Notes under the pieces: generated by a model | The model's input: the letters and a program-made list of their open reading frames with translations, nothing else | The model's database searches: none | Told to the model about the DNA's origin: nothing | Source of the DNA: Clostridia bacterium | GTDB taxonomy: Bacteria > Bacillota > Clostridia > Christensenellales > CAG-138 | Assembly: GCA_017541305.1 (NCBI GenBank) | Contig: JAFXZJ010000027.1 | Span: forward strand, 62,001 to 126,000 | DNA length: 64,000 nt | Reading direction: 5' to 3' | Position numbers and translations under genes: made by a program | Shown: one piece after another, positions 21,193-34,742 of the stretch | Position numbering within the stretch: position 1 is the stretch's first letter | Layout of the letters: every line of letters starts with the position of its first letter

Positions 21193-22923
21193 TTGAAACA
21201 GCTTATGCTTGGCAATGAAGCCATTGCCAGAGGCGCGTGGGAAGCAGGCGTTCGTGTTTCCAGCGCATACCCCGGAACCCCCAGCACGGAGATCAACGAG
21301 AACATTGCCAATTACAAGGAGATCTATTCCGAGTGGGCGCCCAATGAAAAGGTCGCCGTCGAAGTGGCCCTTGGCGCGGCGGTCAGCGGCGCACGCAGCA
21401 TGGCGTGCATGAAGCACGTTGGTCTCAACGTTGCTGCAGACCCCTTCTTCACCGCCACCTACACCGGCATCAACGCCGGCATGGTAGTCGTCGTTGCCGA
21501 CGATCCCGGAATGCACTCCTCTCAGAACGAGCAGGATACCAGGCTGCTGGGCCGTGCTTCGCACGCTCCCGTGCTCGATCCCTCCAGTTCTCAGGAATGC
21601 AAGGATTTCATGAAGCGCGCTTTCGAGATCAGCGAGGAATACGACACCCCCGTCATACTCCGACTGACCACCCGCATAGCGCATGCCCGCACGCTCGTAG
21701 AGCTTGAGGACCGTGTGCTTCCCGAGCTTCGCGAGTACAAAAAGGACATCAAAAAGTACGTCTCCATGCCCGCCAACATGATCGGCCGTCACAAGGTGGT
21801 CGAGGCGCGCGAGAACCGTCTTGCCGAGGACGCCAACAACATGCCCGAGCTCAACCGCATCGAGTGGGCAGACCGCAAGGTGGGCGTCGTCACCTCCGGC
21901 GCGGCTTACAATTACGTCAAGGAAGCCATGCCCGAAGCTTCCGTGCTGAAGCTGGGCCTTGCCTATCCCATGCCCAGGAAGCTCATCGAGGAATTCGCCG
22001 CCGGCGTTGAGACCCTTTACGTGATCGAGGACATGGAGCCCTTCTATGAGGACACCATAAAGGCCTGGGGCATCCCCTGCTCAGGCAAGGACAAGACCGG
22101 CGTTCAGGGCGAGCTCTTCATGCACAAGATCGAAGAAAAGTTCTTGGGCGCGGAACCCGCAGCCCCCATGAACACCCAGGATATCCCCAACCGTCCTCCC
22201 GTGCTTTGCCCCGGCTGCCCGCACCGCGGTCTTTACTACGTGCTCGGCAAGCTCAAGCTGACGGTATGTTCCGATATCGGCTGCTACACCCTGGGCGCGC
22301 TGCCTCCCCTTTCCGGCGTTGACACCTGCGTCTGCATGGGCGCCTCCATCGGCATGGCCCACGGCTTTGAAAAGGCCCGCGGCGCCGAACAAGCCAAGCG
22401 CACCGTTGCCGTGCTCGGCGATTCCACCTTCTGCCACAGCGGCATGACCGGCCTGCTCAACATGGCCTATAACCGCTCCGTCGGCACCGTGATCATTGCC
22501 GACAACTCCATCACCGGCATGACGGGCCATCAGAACAACCCCGCCAACGGCAAGGATATCCACGGCGATCCCACCACCGCGCTCGATATAGTCAAGCTCT
22601 GCGAGGCTATGGGCGTGGCTTCCGTCCGCATAGTCGATCCCTTCGATCTCAAGGAGACCGAGAAGGTCCTCAAGGAAGAGGTCGCAAGAGACGGGCTTTC
22701 CGTTGTGATAAGCCGCCGTCCCTGCGCGCTCATAATCAAGCAGACCAACAAGCCCGTTGTGAACGATCCCGACGCGTGCGTGGGCTGCGGCATGTGCATG
22801 AAGGTCGGCTGCCCCGCCATCATCAAGACGGAGACCGGCATACGCATCGATCCCACCCAGTGCGTGGGCTGCGGCATGTGCGCTCAGCTTTGCCACTTCG
22901 GCGCACTCAAGGCTGCGGAATAA
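21193..22923 (+). CDS. iorA: Indolepyruvate:ferredoxin oxidoreductase, alpha subunit
   Basis: 576 aa. Oxidises arylpyruvates (from Trp, Phe, Tyr) to aryl-acetyl-CoA with ferredoxin as acceptor; oxygen-sensitive, cytosolic, partner IorB. Pyruvate-ferredoxin-type N-terminal domain (VRVSSAYPGTPSTEINENI), TPP-binding domain (VLGDSTFCHSGMTGLLNMAY, ADNSITGMTGHQ), and two C-terminal 4Fe-4S motifs (CVGCGMCMKVGCP and CVGCGMCAQLCHF). The start is TTG at 21193, 9 nt after AGGAGG. A -10 TATAAT lies at 21129-21134. Confidence 0.96.
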   Translation: MKQLMLGNEAIARGAWEAGVRVSSAYPGTPSTEINENIANYKEIYSEWAPNEKVAVEVALGAAVSGARSMACMKHVGLNVAADPFFTATYTGINAGMVVVVADDPGMHSSQNEQDTRLLGRASHAPVLDPSSSQECKDFMKRAFEISEEYDTPVILRLTTRIAHARTLVELEDRVLPELREYKKDIKKYVSMPANMIGRHKVVEARENRLAEDANNMPELNRIEWADRKVGVVTSGAAYNYVKEAMPEASVLKLGLAYPMPRKLIEEFAAGVETLYVIEDMEPFYEDTIKAWGIPCSGKDKTGVQGELFMHKIEEKFLGAEPAAPMNTQDIPNRPPVLCPGCPHRGLYYVLGKLKLTVCSDIGCYTLGALPPLSGVDTCVCMGASIGMAHGFEKARGAEQAKRTVAVLGDSTFCHSGMTGLLNMAYNRSVGTVIIADNSITGMTGHQNNPANGKDIHGDPTTALDIVKLCEAMGVASVRIVDPFDLKETEKVLKEEVARDGLSVVISRRPCALIIKQTNKPVVNDPDACVGCGMCMKVGCPAIIKTETGIRIDPTQCVGCGMCAQLCHFGALKAAE

Positions 22924-22939
22924 TTCAGGAGGTGCTATT

Positions 22940-23509
22940 ATGTTTAATATCGTTATAGTAGGCGTTGGCGGTCAGGGTACCCTCCTTGCCAGCAAGATAC
23001 TCGGCGTGCTCGCCATGAACAACGGCTATGACGTTCGCGTAAGCGAAGTCCACGGCATGAGCCAGCGCGGCGGCAGCGTTGTGACTTACGTTCGCATCTC
23101 CAACGACAAGCCCCTCTATTCCTCCATCGTGGAGCAGGGTCAGGCGGACGTCGTGCTCGCTTTTGAAAACCTCGAGGCCGTGCGCGCCCTTCCCTATATG
23201 AAGGAAGGCGGCACCATGGTCATCAACACCCAGGAAATACTGCCCATGCCCGTTATCACCGGCGCGGCCAAGTATCCCGACAACTGCCTTGAGCGCGCGA
23301 GAGCCGCCTGCAAGACGGTCGAGATCAACGCCGTTGAGATCGCTCATGAGTGCGGCACCTATAAGGCCGCCAACGTGGTGCTGATGGGCGTGCTTGCCAA
23401 GTCCCTTCCCTTCTCCGAGGAGGAGTGGAAGAAGGCCATCACCGCCTGCGTCAAGCCCAAGTTCCTGGACGTCAACCTTATGGCTTTCGAAAGAGGTTTC
23501 AAATATTGA
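22940..23509 (+). CDS. iorB: Indolepyruvate:ferredoxin oxidoreductase, beta subunit
   Basis: 189 aa. Gamma-type pyruvate-ferredoxin oxidoreductase domain that completes the IorAB enzyme. Typical start with GVGGQGTLLASKIL and the motif VSEVHGMSQRGGSVVTYVR. It follows iorA by 16 nt with a strong ribosome binding site (CAGGAGG) and overlaps the next gene by 1 nt (TGATG). Confidence 0.96.
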   Translation: MFNIVIVGVGGQGTLLASKILGVLAMNNGYDVRVSEVHGMSQRGGSVVTYVRISNDKPLYSSIVEQGQADVVLAFENLEAVRALPYMKEGGTMVINTQEILPMPVITGAAKYPDNCLERARAACKTVEINAVEIAHECGTYKAANVVLMGVLAKSLPFSEEEWKKAITACVKPKFLDVNLMAFERGFKY

Positions 23510-24678
23510 TGAAATACGATTTCACCTCAAGTATCGACCGGTCGAATACCGGCGCATATAAATACGATATGATGCCCGAGCCCCTCAGGGGTTCGGGCAT
23601 TGTGCCCATGACGATCGCCGACATGGAGTTTTCCGCGCCTCCCGAGGTAAACGAGGCGGTCGTAAAAGCCGCCCGTCACGGCTGTTACGGCTATACGGGG
23701 CCCCAGGGCGAATACCTCGACGCCGTGAAGCATTGGCAGAAGACCCGCCACGGCTGGGATATCGAGGACGATTGGTACGTCGTTACCAACGGCATAGTGC
23801 AGGCGCTGGGCATAGCCGTCAGGGCCTTCACCCGGCCCGGCGATTCCGTGATACTTCAATCCCCCGTCTACACGCCCTTTTACGGCGCTATAAAGGACAA
23901 CGGAAGGATCATCGTTGAAAACCCGCTTATCGAAAACAACGGGCGCTATGAGATGGACTTTGACGACCTGGAAGCCAAGTGCGCCGATCCTTCGGTAAAG
24001 CTCATGCTGCTGTGCAGCCCGCACAATCCCGTGGGCAGGGTGTGGACGAAGGACGAGCTTGCAAGGGTGGCCGAAATAACCGGCAGGAACGGCGTGCTCG
24101 TGATAAGCGACGAGATACATAACGACCTGATACTGCCCGGCAATACGCACACCGTATTCGCCAAGACCGCCGGCAGCAGGTGCATAGTCTGCACCGCCGT
24201 TTCAAAGACTTTCAATCTGGCCGGCCTTTCCTGCTCGAACATACTCATCCCCGACAAGGAGCTGCGCGAGCGCTTCTCCGAGCGCGCGCATATGGACGGC
24301 TGCGGCTGCGTGCCCTATATCGCAAGGTTCGCCACCATCGCGGCATATACGGAGTGCGCCGGGTGGCTGGACGAGCTTTTGCAGGTCGTGAACGGCAATT
24401 TCGAATACCTGTACGCATTTGTAAACGAGCGTCTTCCCCGCCTTTCCGTGACCCGGGCCGAGGGCACCTATCTTGCCTGGATCGACATGCGCGGGCTGGG
24501 TATGGATCACGAGGCGCTTTCGGGCTTCCTCGTTGAAAAGGCGCGGATAGCCGATAACGACGGAGCCATGTTCGGCAAAGCCGGCGAGGGCTTCAGAAGA
24601 TGGAATCTTGCCATGCCGCGCTCCGTTCTGGAGGACGCGCTGACAAGGCTTGAAAAAGCGATAAACGAATTGGATTGA
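23509..24678 (+). CDS. MalY/PatB-family PLP-dependent C-S lyase/aminotransferase
   Basis: 389 aa fold-type I PLP enzyme. Homologs (MalY, PatB) cleave cystathionine or cysteine conjugates and some transaminate. N-terminus YDFTSSIDRSNTGAYKYDMM is characteristic. PLP Lys lies in AVSKTFNLAGLSCSN, and SDEIHNDLILPG carries the PLP-pyridine Asp. ATG at 23509 overlaps the iorB stop. Being translationally coupled to iorAB, it may supply or use arylpyruvates or sulfur amino acids; this is inference. Confidence 0.9.
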   Translation: MKYDFTSSIDRSNTGAYKYDMMPEPLRGSGIVPMTIADMEFSAPPEVNEAVVKAARHGCYGYTGPQGEYLDAVKHWQKTRHGWDIEDDWYVVTNGIVQALGIAVRAFTRPGDSVILQSPVYTPFYGAIKDNGRIIVENPLIENNGRYEMDFDDLEAKCADPSVKLMLLCSPHNPVGRVWTKDELARVAEITGRNGVLVISDEIHNDLILPGNTHTVFAKTAGSRCIVCTAVSKTFNLAGLSCSNILIPDKELRERFSERAHMDGCGCVPYIARFATIAAYTECAGWLDELLQVVNGNFEYLYAFVNERLPRLSVTRAEGTYLAWIDMRGLGMDHEALSGFLVEKARIADNDGAMFGKAGEGFRRWNLAMPRSVLEDALTRLEKAINELD

Positions 24679-24679
24679 T

Positions 24680-28895
<4,216 letters not shown>

Positions 28896-28896
28896 T

Positions 28897-29865
28897 ATGA
28901 GGATCGGTAAATTATCCAACGAACAGCTTGACAGGCTGATACTTTCAAAGCTGCGTCACACGCGCGGGGAGGTCGTATGCGCGCCCTCCGTTGGCGTTGA
29001 CTGCACGGCGGTATTCATTGAACGCGGGCTTGCGGTGTTATCCTGCGACCCGATCACGGCTGCGGAAAGCGGCATAGGCAGGCTTACCGTAAACGTCTCA
29101 TGCAACGATGCGGCGGCTTCCGGCGCGGAGCCGATAGGCCTTATGGTCACTTTCCTGCTGCCGCCGCACGTTACCGAAGCCGAAATCGGCGCGCTGGCCG
29201 ACGAGCTGGTCGAGGCCGCAGCCGCTGCAAACGTGGACATAATAGGCGGGCATACCGAAATAACCCCCGCCGTCACGCGCATAGTTACCTGCGCAACGGT
29301 CATCGCGCAGCCCGTAAGCCGTGAGCTCATCACGCCCAAGGGCGTGCGCCCGGGCGACGACATAGTCGTCACCAAGCACGCGGGGCTAGAGGGCGCGATC
29401 ATAATGGCGGACAAGCTGCCAAAGGGCGCGGCGCTGCTGACCGACGCCGAGATGGACGCCGTGCATTCCTTTGCGGCGCTTACGACCGTCGTTCCCGAGG
29501 GGCTTTACGCGGCCCGCCACGGCGCGCACGCCATGCACGACGTTACCGAGGGCGGCATTTTGGGCGCGCTGTGGGAGATGAGCGCGGCCTCCGGCTGCGG
29601 TATCGAGTTCGATAAAAGCCTTATCCCCGTGCACCCCATCACCGAAAAGCTGTGCGGATATTACGGTATCGACGTTTACAAGCTTATAAGCTCCGGCTCC
29701 ATGCTCATCGCGTGCGGGGACGGCGCCGGGCTTGTCAATGGCCTTAAAGAGCTCGGCGTGGACGCCGCGGTGATAGGCAAAGCTTCAAACGCCTTTACTC
29801 ACGTGCGCGACAGCGAAGGAAACGTCGTCGACCCGCCCGAGGCCGACGAGATATACAAAGTTTAA
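28897..29865 (+). CDS. AIR synthase-related (PurM/HypE/ThiL-fold) protein
   Basis: 322 aa with both AIRS domains. ATP-binding region with VDCTAVFIERGLAVLSCDPI and the Asn/Asp-rich NVSCNDAAASGAEPIG; Gly-rich strand VDIIGGHTEI; C-terminal HDVTEGGILGALWEM. HypE would carry a C-terminal Cys, which is absent here (ends EIYKV), and no hyp genes are present, so it is not hydrogenase maturation. It belongs to an orphan clade whose substrate is unknown. Begins 1 nt after ligA. Confidence 0.85.
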   Translation: MRIGKLSNEQLDRLILSKLRHTRGEVVCAPSVGVDCTAVFIERGLAVLSCDPITAAESGIGRLTVNVSCNDAAASGAEPIGLMVTFLLPPHVTEAEIGALADELVEAAAAANVDIIGGHTEITPAVTRIVTCATVIAQPVSRELITPKGVRPGDDIVVTKHAGLEGAIIMADKLPKGAALLTDAEMDAVHSFAALTTVVPEGLYAARHGAHAMHDVTEGGILGALWEMSAASGCGIEFDKSLIPVHPITEKLCGYYGIDVYKLISSGSMLIACGDGAGLVNGLKELGVDAAVIGKASNAFTHVRDSEGNVVDPPEADEIYKV

Positions 29866-29881
29866 GGAAGGAGTTTACACC

Positions 29882-31345
29882 ATGCCCTGCACCACAGTTT
29901 TAGTAGGAAGAAAGGCTTCCAACGACAATTCCACCATGATCGCCCGCACGGACGATGGGCATTTCGACACCAAAAAGCTCATCGTGGTCGAGCCCCGGGA
30001 TCAGAAGCGCAAATACAGATCGGTGCTCTCTCACGTTGAGATAGAGCTTCCCGATAACCCCGTGCGTTACACCGCCTGCCCCAGTGTGGATCCCAAGAAC
30101 GGGATCTGGGCGGCAACGGGCATAAACGCCCTGAACGTTGGCATGACGGCAACGGAGACGATCACTTCAAACCCCCGCGTGCTTGCGGCGGATCCGCTCG
30201 TCGAGCTTAAAAAGGCTGTAAAACGCGGCGAAAAGGAGATCCCCGGCGGCATAGGCGAGGAGGACATACTCGTGCTGGTGCTGCCCTATATCCGTTCCGC
30301 AAGGGAGGGCGTAAAGCGCCTTGCCGCGCTTCTCGAGCAGTACGGCACATACGAATCCAACGGCGTCGCCTTCAACGACGAGAACGAGGTGTGGTGGATG
30401 GAGACCATCGGCGGGCATCACTGGATGGCAAAGCGCGTGCCCGATGAAGCGGTGGTCATAATGCCCAATCAGTTCGGCATGGACAGCTTTGACATGGACG
30501 ACGCCTTCGGCAGGCAGGAGGCGCATATGTGTTCGGCCGATCTTCGTGAGTTCATCGAAGAAAACCGCCTGGACCTGAATCTTAACGGCGGATCGAACCC
30601 CCGCCTGATATTCGGCTCGGCCTCCGATCAGGATCATATCTATAACACCCCCAGGGCCTGGTTTATGGGCCGCTTCCTCAATCCCACCAAATATAAGTGG
30701 GAGGGCGCGAACGCCGATTTCGGTCCCGAAAGCGACGATATCCCCTGGAGCTTCCTGCCCGAGCGGAAGATCGCCGTTGAGGACGTGAAATACATGCTCT
30801 CCTCCAACTATCAGGGCACCCCCTATAACCCCTATCTGAATCAGGATACCGGCGTGCGCGGCAAATACCGCTCCATCGGCATCAACCGCACGGGCGTCAC
30901 CTCCGTATGCCAGATAAGGAGCGGCGTGCCCGAAGGCGTGAAGGGCGTTGAATGGATCTGCTTTGCCTCGACCACCTTTGACGCGCTGCTGCCCGTCTAT
31001 CCCAACGTGCCCAAAATGCCCAAATATCTCTCCGACGTCACGCTTGACGTTTCCACCGAGAATTTCTATTGGGCAAGCGCGCTCATTGGCGCTTTGGCCG
31101 ATCACAGCTATAACTCCTGCATACAGCATATCATGCGCTATCAAAACGCCGTGATGACCAAGGGCAGGCAGCTGCTGATAGAATACGACAGGAAATACGC
31201 CGAAGAGCCCTCGGAAAAGCTGCTGATCGAAGCCAATGAAAGGCTTGCTCAAATGGCAAAGGAGCAGTCGACCGCGGCGCTTGGAAAAGTGCTTGCCGAA
31301 TCGAGCGCAGGCATGAAGAACGGTTATAACCGTGCGGATAATTGA
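29882..31345 (+). CDS. C69-family dipeptidase (PepD-like)
   Basis: 487 aa Ntn-hydrolase. Begins MPCTTVLVGRKASNDNSTM: Cys3 would become the N-terminal nucleophile after trimming. Continues with IARTDDGHFDTKKL and VAFNDENEVWWMETIGGHHW, both typical. No signal peptide, so cytosolic dipeptide cleavage is likely. Good ribosome binding site (AAGGAAGGAG). Followed by an M28 peptidase gene 16 nt downstream, so the two probably act together in peptide catabolism. Confidence 0.93.
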   Translation: MPCTTVLVGRKASNDNSTMIARTDDGHFDTKKLIVVEPRDQKRKYRSVLSHVEIELPDNPVRYTACPSVDPKNGIWAATGINALNVGMTATETITSNPRVLAADPLVELKKAVKRGEKEIPGGIGEEDILVLVLPYIRSAREGVKRLAALLEQYGTYESNGVAFNDENEVWWMETIGGHHWMAKRVPDEAVVIMPNQFGMDSFDMDDAFGRQEAHMCSADLREFIEENRLDLNLNGGSNPRLIFGSASDQDHIYNTPRAWFMGRFLNPTKYKWEGANADFGPESDDIPWSFLPERKIAVEDVKYMLSSNYQGTPYNPYLNQDTGVRGKYRSIGINRTGVTSVCQIRSGVPEGVKGVEWICFASTTFDALLPVYPNVPKMPKYLSDVTLDVSTENFYWASALIGALADHSYNSCIQHIMRYQNAVMTKGRQLLIEYDRKYAEEPSEKLLIEANERLAQMAKEQSTAALGKVLAESSAGMKNGYNRADN

Positions 31346-31360
31346 TCGGGGAGGCGCAAT

Positions 31361-32587
31361 ATGGAAAACATAATGAGCATTTTCACCGATACCGATTTCG
31401 TGCACCGCAGCGGCACTCCCGAGGAGCTGCGCGTGGCCGAATATCTTAAGGCCCGCTGTGAAGCGCTGGGAGTCAACGCGCGCATAGAGGGCTTCCGCGT
31501 GCCCATGGCGGATATCGAGGAAGCGCACGTATATGCCGACGGGCGCGAGATCCCCTGCAGGGGCTTCTTTAACTGCGGCAGCGGCAGCGTAACCGCCCCG
31601 CTGTGCTATCTTCCCTCGCTCGACAAGGTCTCGCTGACCCGCGCAAGGGACAGGATAGTGCTGCTCGACACCTCCGGCATAGGCTTCTTCGGCTATAAGG
31701 ATCTTATGGAAGCGGGCGCGGTCGGAATACTCTTCCAGTACGGCAACGCGCACTGGCCCAACGACGATATCGACGAGCGCGACCTGCGCGAGCACGTCGT
31801 GGGGGATGAACGAAAGGTGCTCTGCGCCATGATCCACACGCGCGACGCCATTGAACTCGTCAAAAACGAGGTGAAGGAGATCACCGTATCCATCCGCCAG
31901 AACGAATATGACGGCGAAAGTCATAACGTGATCGCCGAGATCCCCGGAAGGAGGGACGAATTCATCACCCTCTCCGCGCATTATGATTCCACCGCGCTCT
32001 CCCACGGCTCCTACGACAACATGTCCGGCTGTGCGGGCCTGATAGGCGTGATGGAGGCGCTTAAGGACCGGGAGCTGAATTACGGTCTGCGCTTCGTATT
32101 CTGCGGCAGCGAGGAAAGGGGCCTTTTGGGCTCCAAGGCTTACGCGAGGGATCACGAGGACGAGCTGCCCAAGACAGCGCTTAACGTCAATCTTGATATG
32201 ATAGGCACCTATATGGGCAAATTCATAGCCTGCGTCTCCGCGGAGGAAAAGCTGGCGCATTACATAGGCTATATGGGATCGGAGCTCGGCTTCCCCATCA
32301 GCGCCAAGGTCGGCGTATATTCGAGCGATTCCACTCCGTTTGCCGACAAGGGCGTTCCCGCTCTCTCATTCGCGCGCCTCGCTTCGGGAAACGCGGCCCC
32401 GATACACTGCCGTTACGACCTTCCGGACGTTATGAGCGAAAAGCAGCTGCTTGAGGATATCGCCTTCATCGCCGAGTTCACAAGGCGCATGGCGGAATCG
32501 GCGGTATGCCCCGTCTCACGCGAGATACCCGAAAAGGTAAAGAAGGAGCTTGACGAGTATCTTGCAAGGAAGCGGAAGGAAAGCTGA
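31361..32587 (+). CDS. M28-family zinc aminopeptidase
   Basis: 408 aa. Co-catalytic zinc sites: His and Asp in LSAHYDSTALSHGSYDN (with NMSGCAG), the Glu pair in CGSEERGLLGSKAY, Asp in NLDMIGTY, and His in APIHCRYD. A PA-domain-like insert spans about 60-150 (VLLDTSGIGFFGYKDLMEAG). No signal peptide. Last gene of the iorA-to-peptidase run; a structured hairpin element follows at 32626. Confidence 0.92.
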   Translation: MENIMSIFTDTDFVHRSGTPEELRVAEYLKARCEALGVNARIEGFRVPMADIEEAHVYADGREIPCRGFFNCGSGSVTAPLCYLPSLDKVSLTRARDRIVLLDTSGIGFFGYKDLMEAGAVGILFQYGNAHWPNDDIDERDLREHVVGDERKVLCAMIHTRDAIELVKNEVKEITVSIRQNEYDGESHNVIAEIPGRRDEFITLSAHYDSTALSHGSYDNMSGCAGLIGVMEALKDRELNYGLRFVFCGSEERGLLGSKAYARDHEDELPKTALNVNLDMIGTYMGKFIACVSAEEKLAHYIGYMGSELGFPISAKVGVYSSDSTPFADKGVPALSFARLASGNAAPIHCRYDLPDVMSEKQLLEDIAFIAEFTRRMAESAVCPVSREIPEKVKKELDEYLARKRKES

Positions 32588-32625
32588 ACGATCCCGTAAA
32601 ACTAACCCAACAAAAATATATTTCT

Positions 32626-32677
32626 GCCGCCCGCAACCTGTGTGCATTCAAGCGCATCATAACAGGTAAAGGGCGGC
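32626..32677. other. Long interrupted hairpin after the M28 peptidase gene
   Basis: GCCGCCC and GGGCGGC enclose an internal 4x4 loop (gcaa/taaa), then CCTGT and ACAGG, then a TGTGC/GCGCA-like tip. No strong T run follows. It could be a terminator without U tract, a processing site or a small RNA. The rest of the gap 32588-32787 shows nothing else I recognise. Confidence 0.5.
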
Positions 32678-32787
32678 GGATCTTTATCAACGCACCGTTT
32701 TGTCATATTAAGGTCAGCGGCGTTTCGGTGATGCGTGCATATAGTCAAGCCGCGCCTTTTAACTACTGCAGTCGGGAGGCGTTATCC

Positions 32788-33516
32788 ATGAAAAGACTTA
32801 TTGCGATATCGATCATTGTTTTGATACTGCTCTCGTTTGCCGCTTGCGGCATTCCATCTGCTCCCTCCGAGCCCGCGGAAAGCACCCCCGCTCCCGCGGC
32901 ACAGCAAACCGCAGATCACCCGCACGCTTTAGCGGATGATTGTTTCTTCGATTTCCGCGGTCCCGGAAACGACCCGAGACTTCTTTTCAACGCTTTGGTT
33001 TCGGATGAAGCATACGGCGAATACGTACGGAAGTATAATGATAATTGGAAGGGCGTCGATACCCGCGAGGATGCGAAAGCGCTCATAGCTTTCTTCGATT
33101 CCATGCCCTTTCCCATATCAGACGAATACCGTTTCAGCGAACTGCGCTTCCTCCGCGAATCCGGCAAAGCCGAATGCGATATCTATTACTTCATGCACGA
33201 CAGGGATTATAAGGGGCTGTCCGGAGCATCCGTTGAATTCAGCTTTCATCCGGACAGCGAGGAAGGTTCCGTTGACGCGCTCGATAAAACGCTCGGGCAG
33301 GGCGGATACACCGAGATCGACGTCGGCGGAAATACGCATATCAAAAGGCTGTATCGCTCCGACGCCGAATTTTCCGTTTTTCACAGCTTCATAGCCGAGA
33401 TTGACGGACAGTTCGTGAGTATAACGACGTGCGAGTGCGGTGAGAGCGAGATACTCTCGTTCGATTTCGGCACTCTGACGGAGGCGGTCGAAAAGGAGCT
33501 TATCAAGGTTTACTGA
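32788..33516 (+). CDS. Predicted lipoprotein, 242 aa
   Basis: Signal peptide MKRLIAISIIVLILLSFAA and lipobox FAAC (Cys at about 20), then a short Pro/Ala linker and an extracytoplasmic domain of unknown function (FDFRGPGNDPRLLFNALV; YRSDAEFSVFHSFIAEIDGQ). The ATG at 32788 follows GGGAGG by 8 nt and is preferred over in-frame upstream ATGs. Single gene with a terminator shared with convergent trpS. Not related to the two tandem lipoproteins at 11-13 kb. Confidence 0.75.
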   Translation: MKRLIAISIIVLILLSFAACGIPSAPSEPAESTPAPAAQQTADHPHALADDCFFDFRGPGNDPRLLFNALVSDEAYGEYVRKYNDNWKGVDTREDAKALIAFFDSMPFPISDEYRFSELRFLRESGKAECDIYYFMHDRDYKGLSGASVEFSFHPDSEEGSVDALDKTLGQGGYTEIDVGGNTHIKRLYRSDAEFSVFHSFIAEIDGQFVSITTCECGESEILSFDFGTLTEAVEKELIKVY

Positions 33517-33538
33517 AATCGGTTTTTCCGAAAAGCAA

Positions 33539-33574
33539 ACTGCCGCGGGCAAACGCTCACGGCAGTCTTTCTTT
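33539..33574. terminator. Bidirectional terminator between lipoprotein and trpS
   Basis: ACTGCCG / CGGCAGT, 7-bp stem with a 14-nt loop; T-rich on the plus side (TCTTTCTTT) and on the minus side (TTTGCTTTT). Confidence 0.75.
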
Positions 33575-33586
33575 AAAATATTCGGT

Positions 33587-34576
33587 TTATCGAAGGCCGA
33601 CCCTCTGATAAGCGAGATCCAGAGTCTGCTGCGCCTTCTCCTGCGCCGAAGCCGCGCCCTTTGCAAGGGTGGCGTCGAGATACGCGGGATCGTCCAGTAT
33701 GCGGCGGTATTCCTTCTGTACGGGCTCGATCTCGGCAATGACCGCGTCCGCAACGGCGACCTTCAGCTTGCCGTAGCCGCAGCCCTCGAAATCCTTCACG
33801 GCCTCGTCCATCGTCTTGCCGGTGCAGGCGCAGTAGATGGTCAAAAGGTTGTTGCAGCCGTGGCGGCCTTCGGCATAGGCAATGGTGGGCTCGCAGTCGG
33901 TGACGGCCTTCTTGAACTTCTTCATTATAACGCCCGGCTCGTCGAGCAGCGAGATATAGCCGTTGGGATTGGTATCCGTCTTGCTCATCTTATGCTCGGG
34001 ATCCTGCAGACCCATTATGCGGGCGCCGAATTTGGGCATCACGGGCTCGGGCACAACGAAGGTCTCGCCAAAGGCGTTGTTGAAGCGGATCGCGATATTG
34101 CGCGCCAGCTCAACGTGCTGTTTCTGATCGTCGCCCACGGGAACCTGATGCGCGCCGTAGATGAGTATGTCCGCCGCCATCAGCACGGGATAGGTGAAAA
34201 GCCCCGCGTTGATGTTATCGGCGTGCTTGGCGGATTTATCCTTGAACTGAGTCATGCGGGAAAGCTCTCCCATATAGGTGGTGCAGCCCAGTATCCACGA
34301 AAGCTCCGCGTGCTGGTGCACGTGGCTCTGTATAAAGAGCGGGCTCCTTGAAGGGTCGATGCCGCAGGCCATCAGCAGCGCCGCCATCGAGCGGGTCTCC
34401 TGCCGTAACGTATCGGGATCGTTCCTTACCGTCAGCGCGTGCATATCGGCGACCATATAATAGCAGTAATTATCGTCCTGCTGCATGAGGTTCCAGTTGC
34501 GGAGAGCCCCTATATAATTGCCAAGCGTGGGAATTCCGGTCGGCTTGATGCCGCTTAAAATGATCTTTTTGTCCAT
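33587..34576 (-). CDS. trpS: Tryptophanyl-tRNA synthetase
   Basis: 329 aa, class Ic. Charges tRNA-Trp. The HIGH-like motif is in PTGIPTLGNYIGAL and the KMSKS-like motif is HKMSKTD. The start at 34576 follows GGAGG by 7 nt; the frame is open further upstream but has no homology. The leader is short (a -10-like TATAAT lies at 34613-34618 on the minus strand), so there is no room for a T-box. Divergent from the ECF sigma gene. Confidence 0.96.
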   Translation of the reverse strand: MDKKIILSGIKPTGIPTLGNYIGALRNWNLMQQDDNYCYYMVADMHALTVRNDPDTLRQETRSMAALLMACGIDPSRSPLFIQSHVHQHAELSWILGCTTYMGELSRMTQFKDKSAKHADNINAGLFTYPVLMAADILIYGAHQVPVGDDQKQHVELARNIAIRFNNAFGETFVVPEPVMPKFGARIMGLQDPEHKMSKTDTNPNGYISLLDEPGVIMKKFKKAVTDCEPTIAYAEGRHGCNNLLTIYCACTGKTMDEAVKDFEGCGYGKLKVAVADAVIAEIEPVQKEYRRILDDPAYLDATLAKGAASAQEKAQQTLDLAYQRVGLR

Positions 34577-34742
34577 TTTGGACCCTCCTTCTTCAAAAAA
34601 GTAATTATATGGATTATAGCACAAAAGGGTAAAAGTAACACCGTTCCGATAAAATATATTGTTTTGTTTCTCCATTCCATGCAACACACGGCGCTGTTTT
34701 TCTGAGATAATATGTGAGACCGCATGAAGGAGGTTTGATCGT

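Noticed and set aside
28897..29865. Calling the AIR synthase-like gene hypE
   Set aside because: No C-terminal cysteine and no hydrogenase maturation genes nearby.
34577..34742. T-box leader for trpS
   Set aside because: The trpS leader downstream of the apparent -10 is only about 35 nt; no specifier hairpin or T-box sequence is seen.
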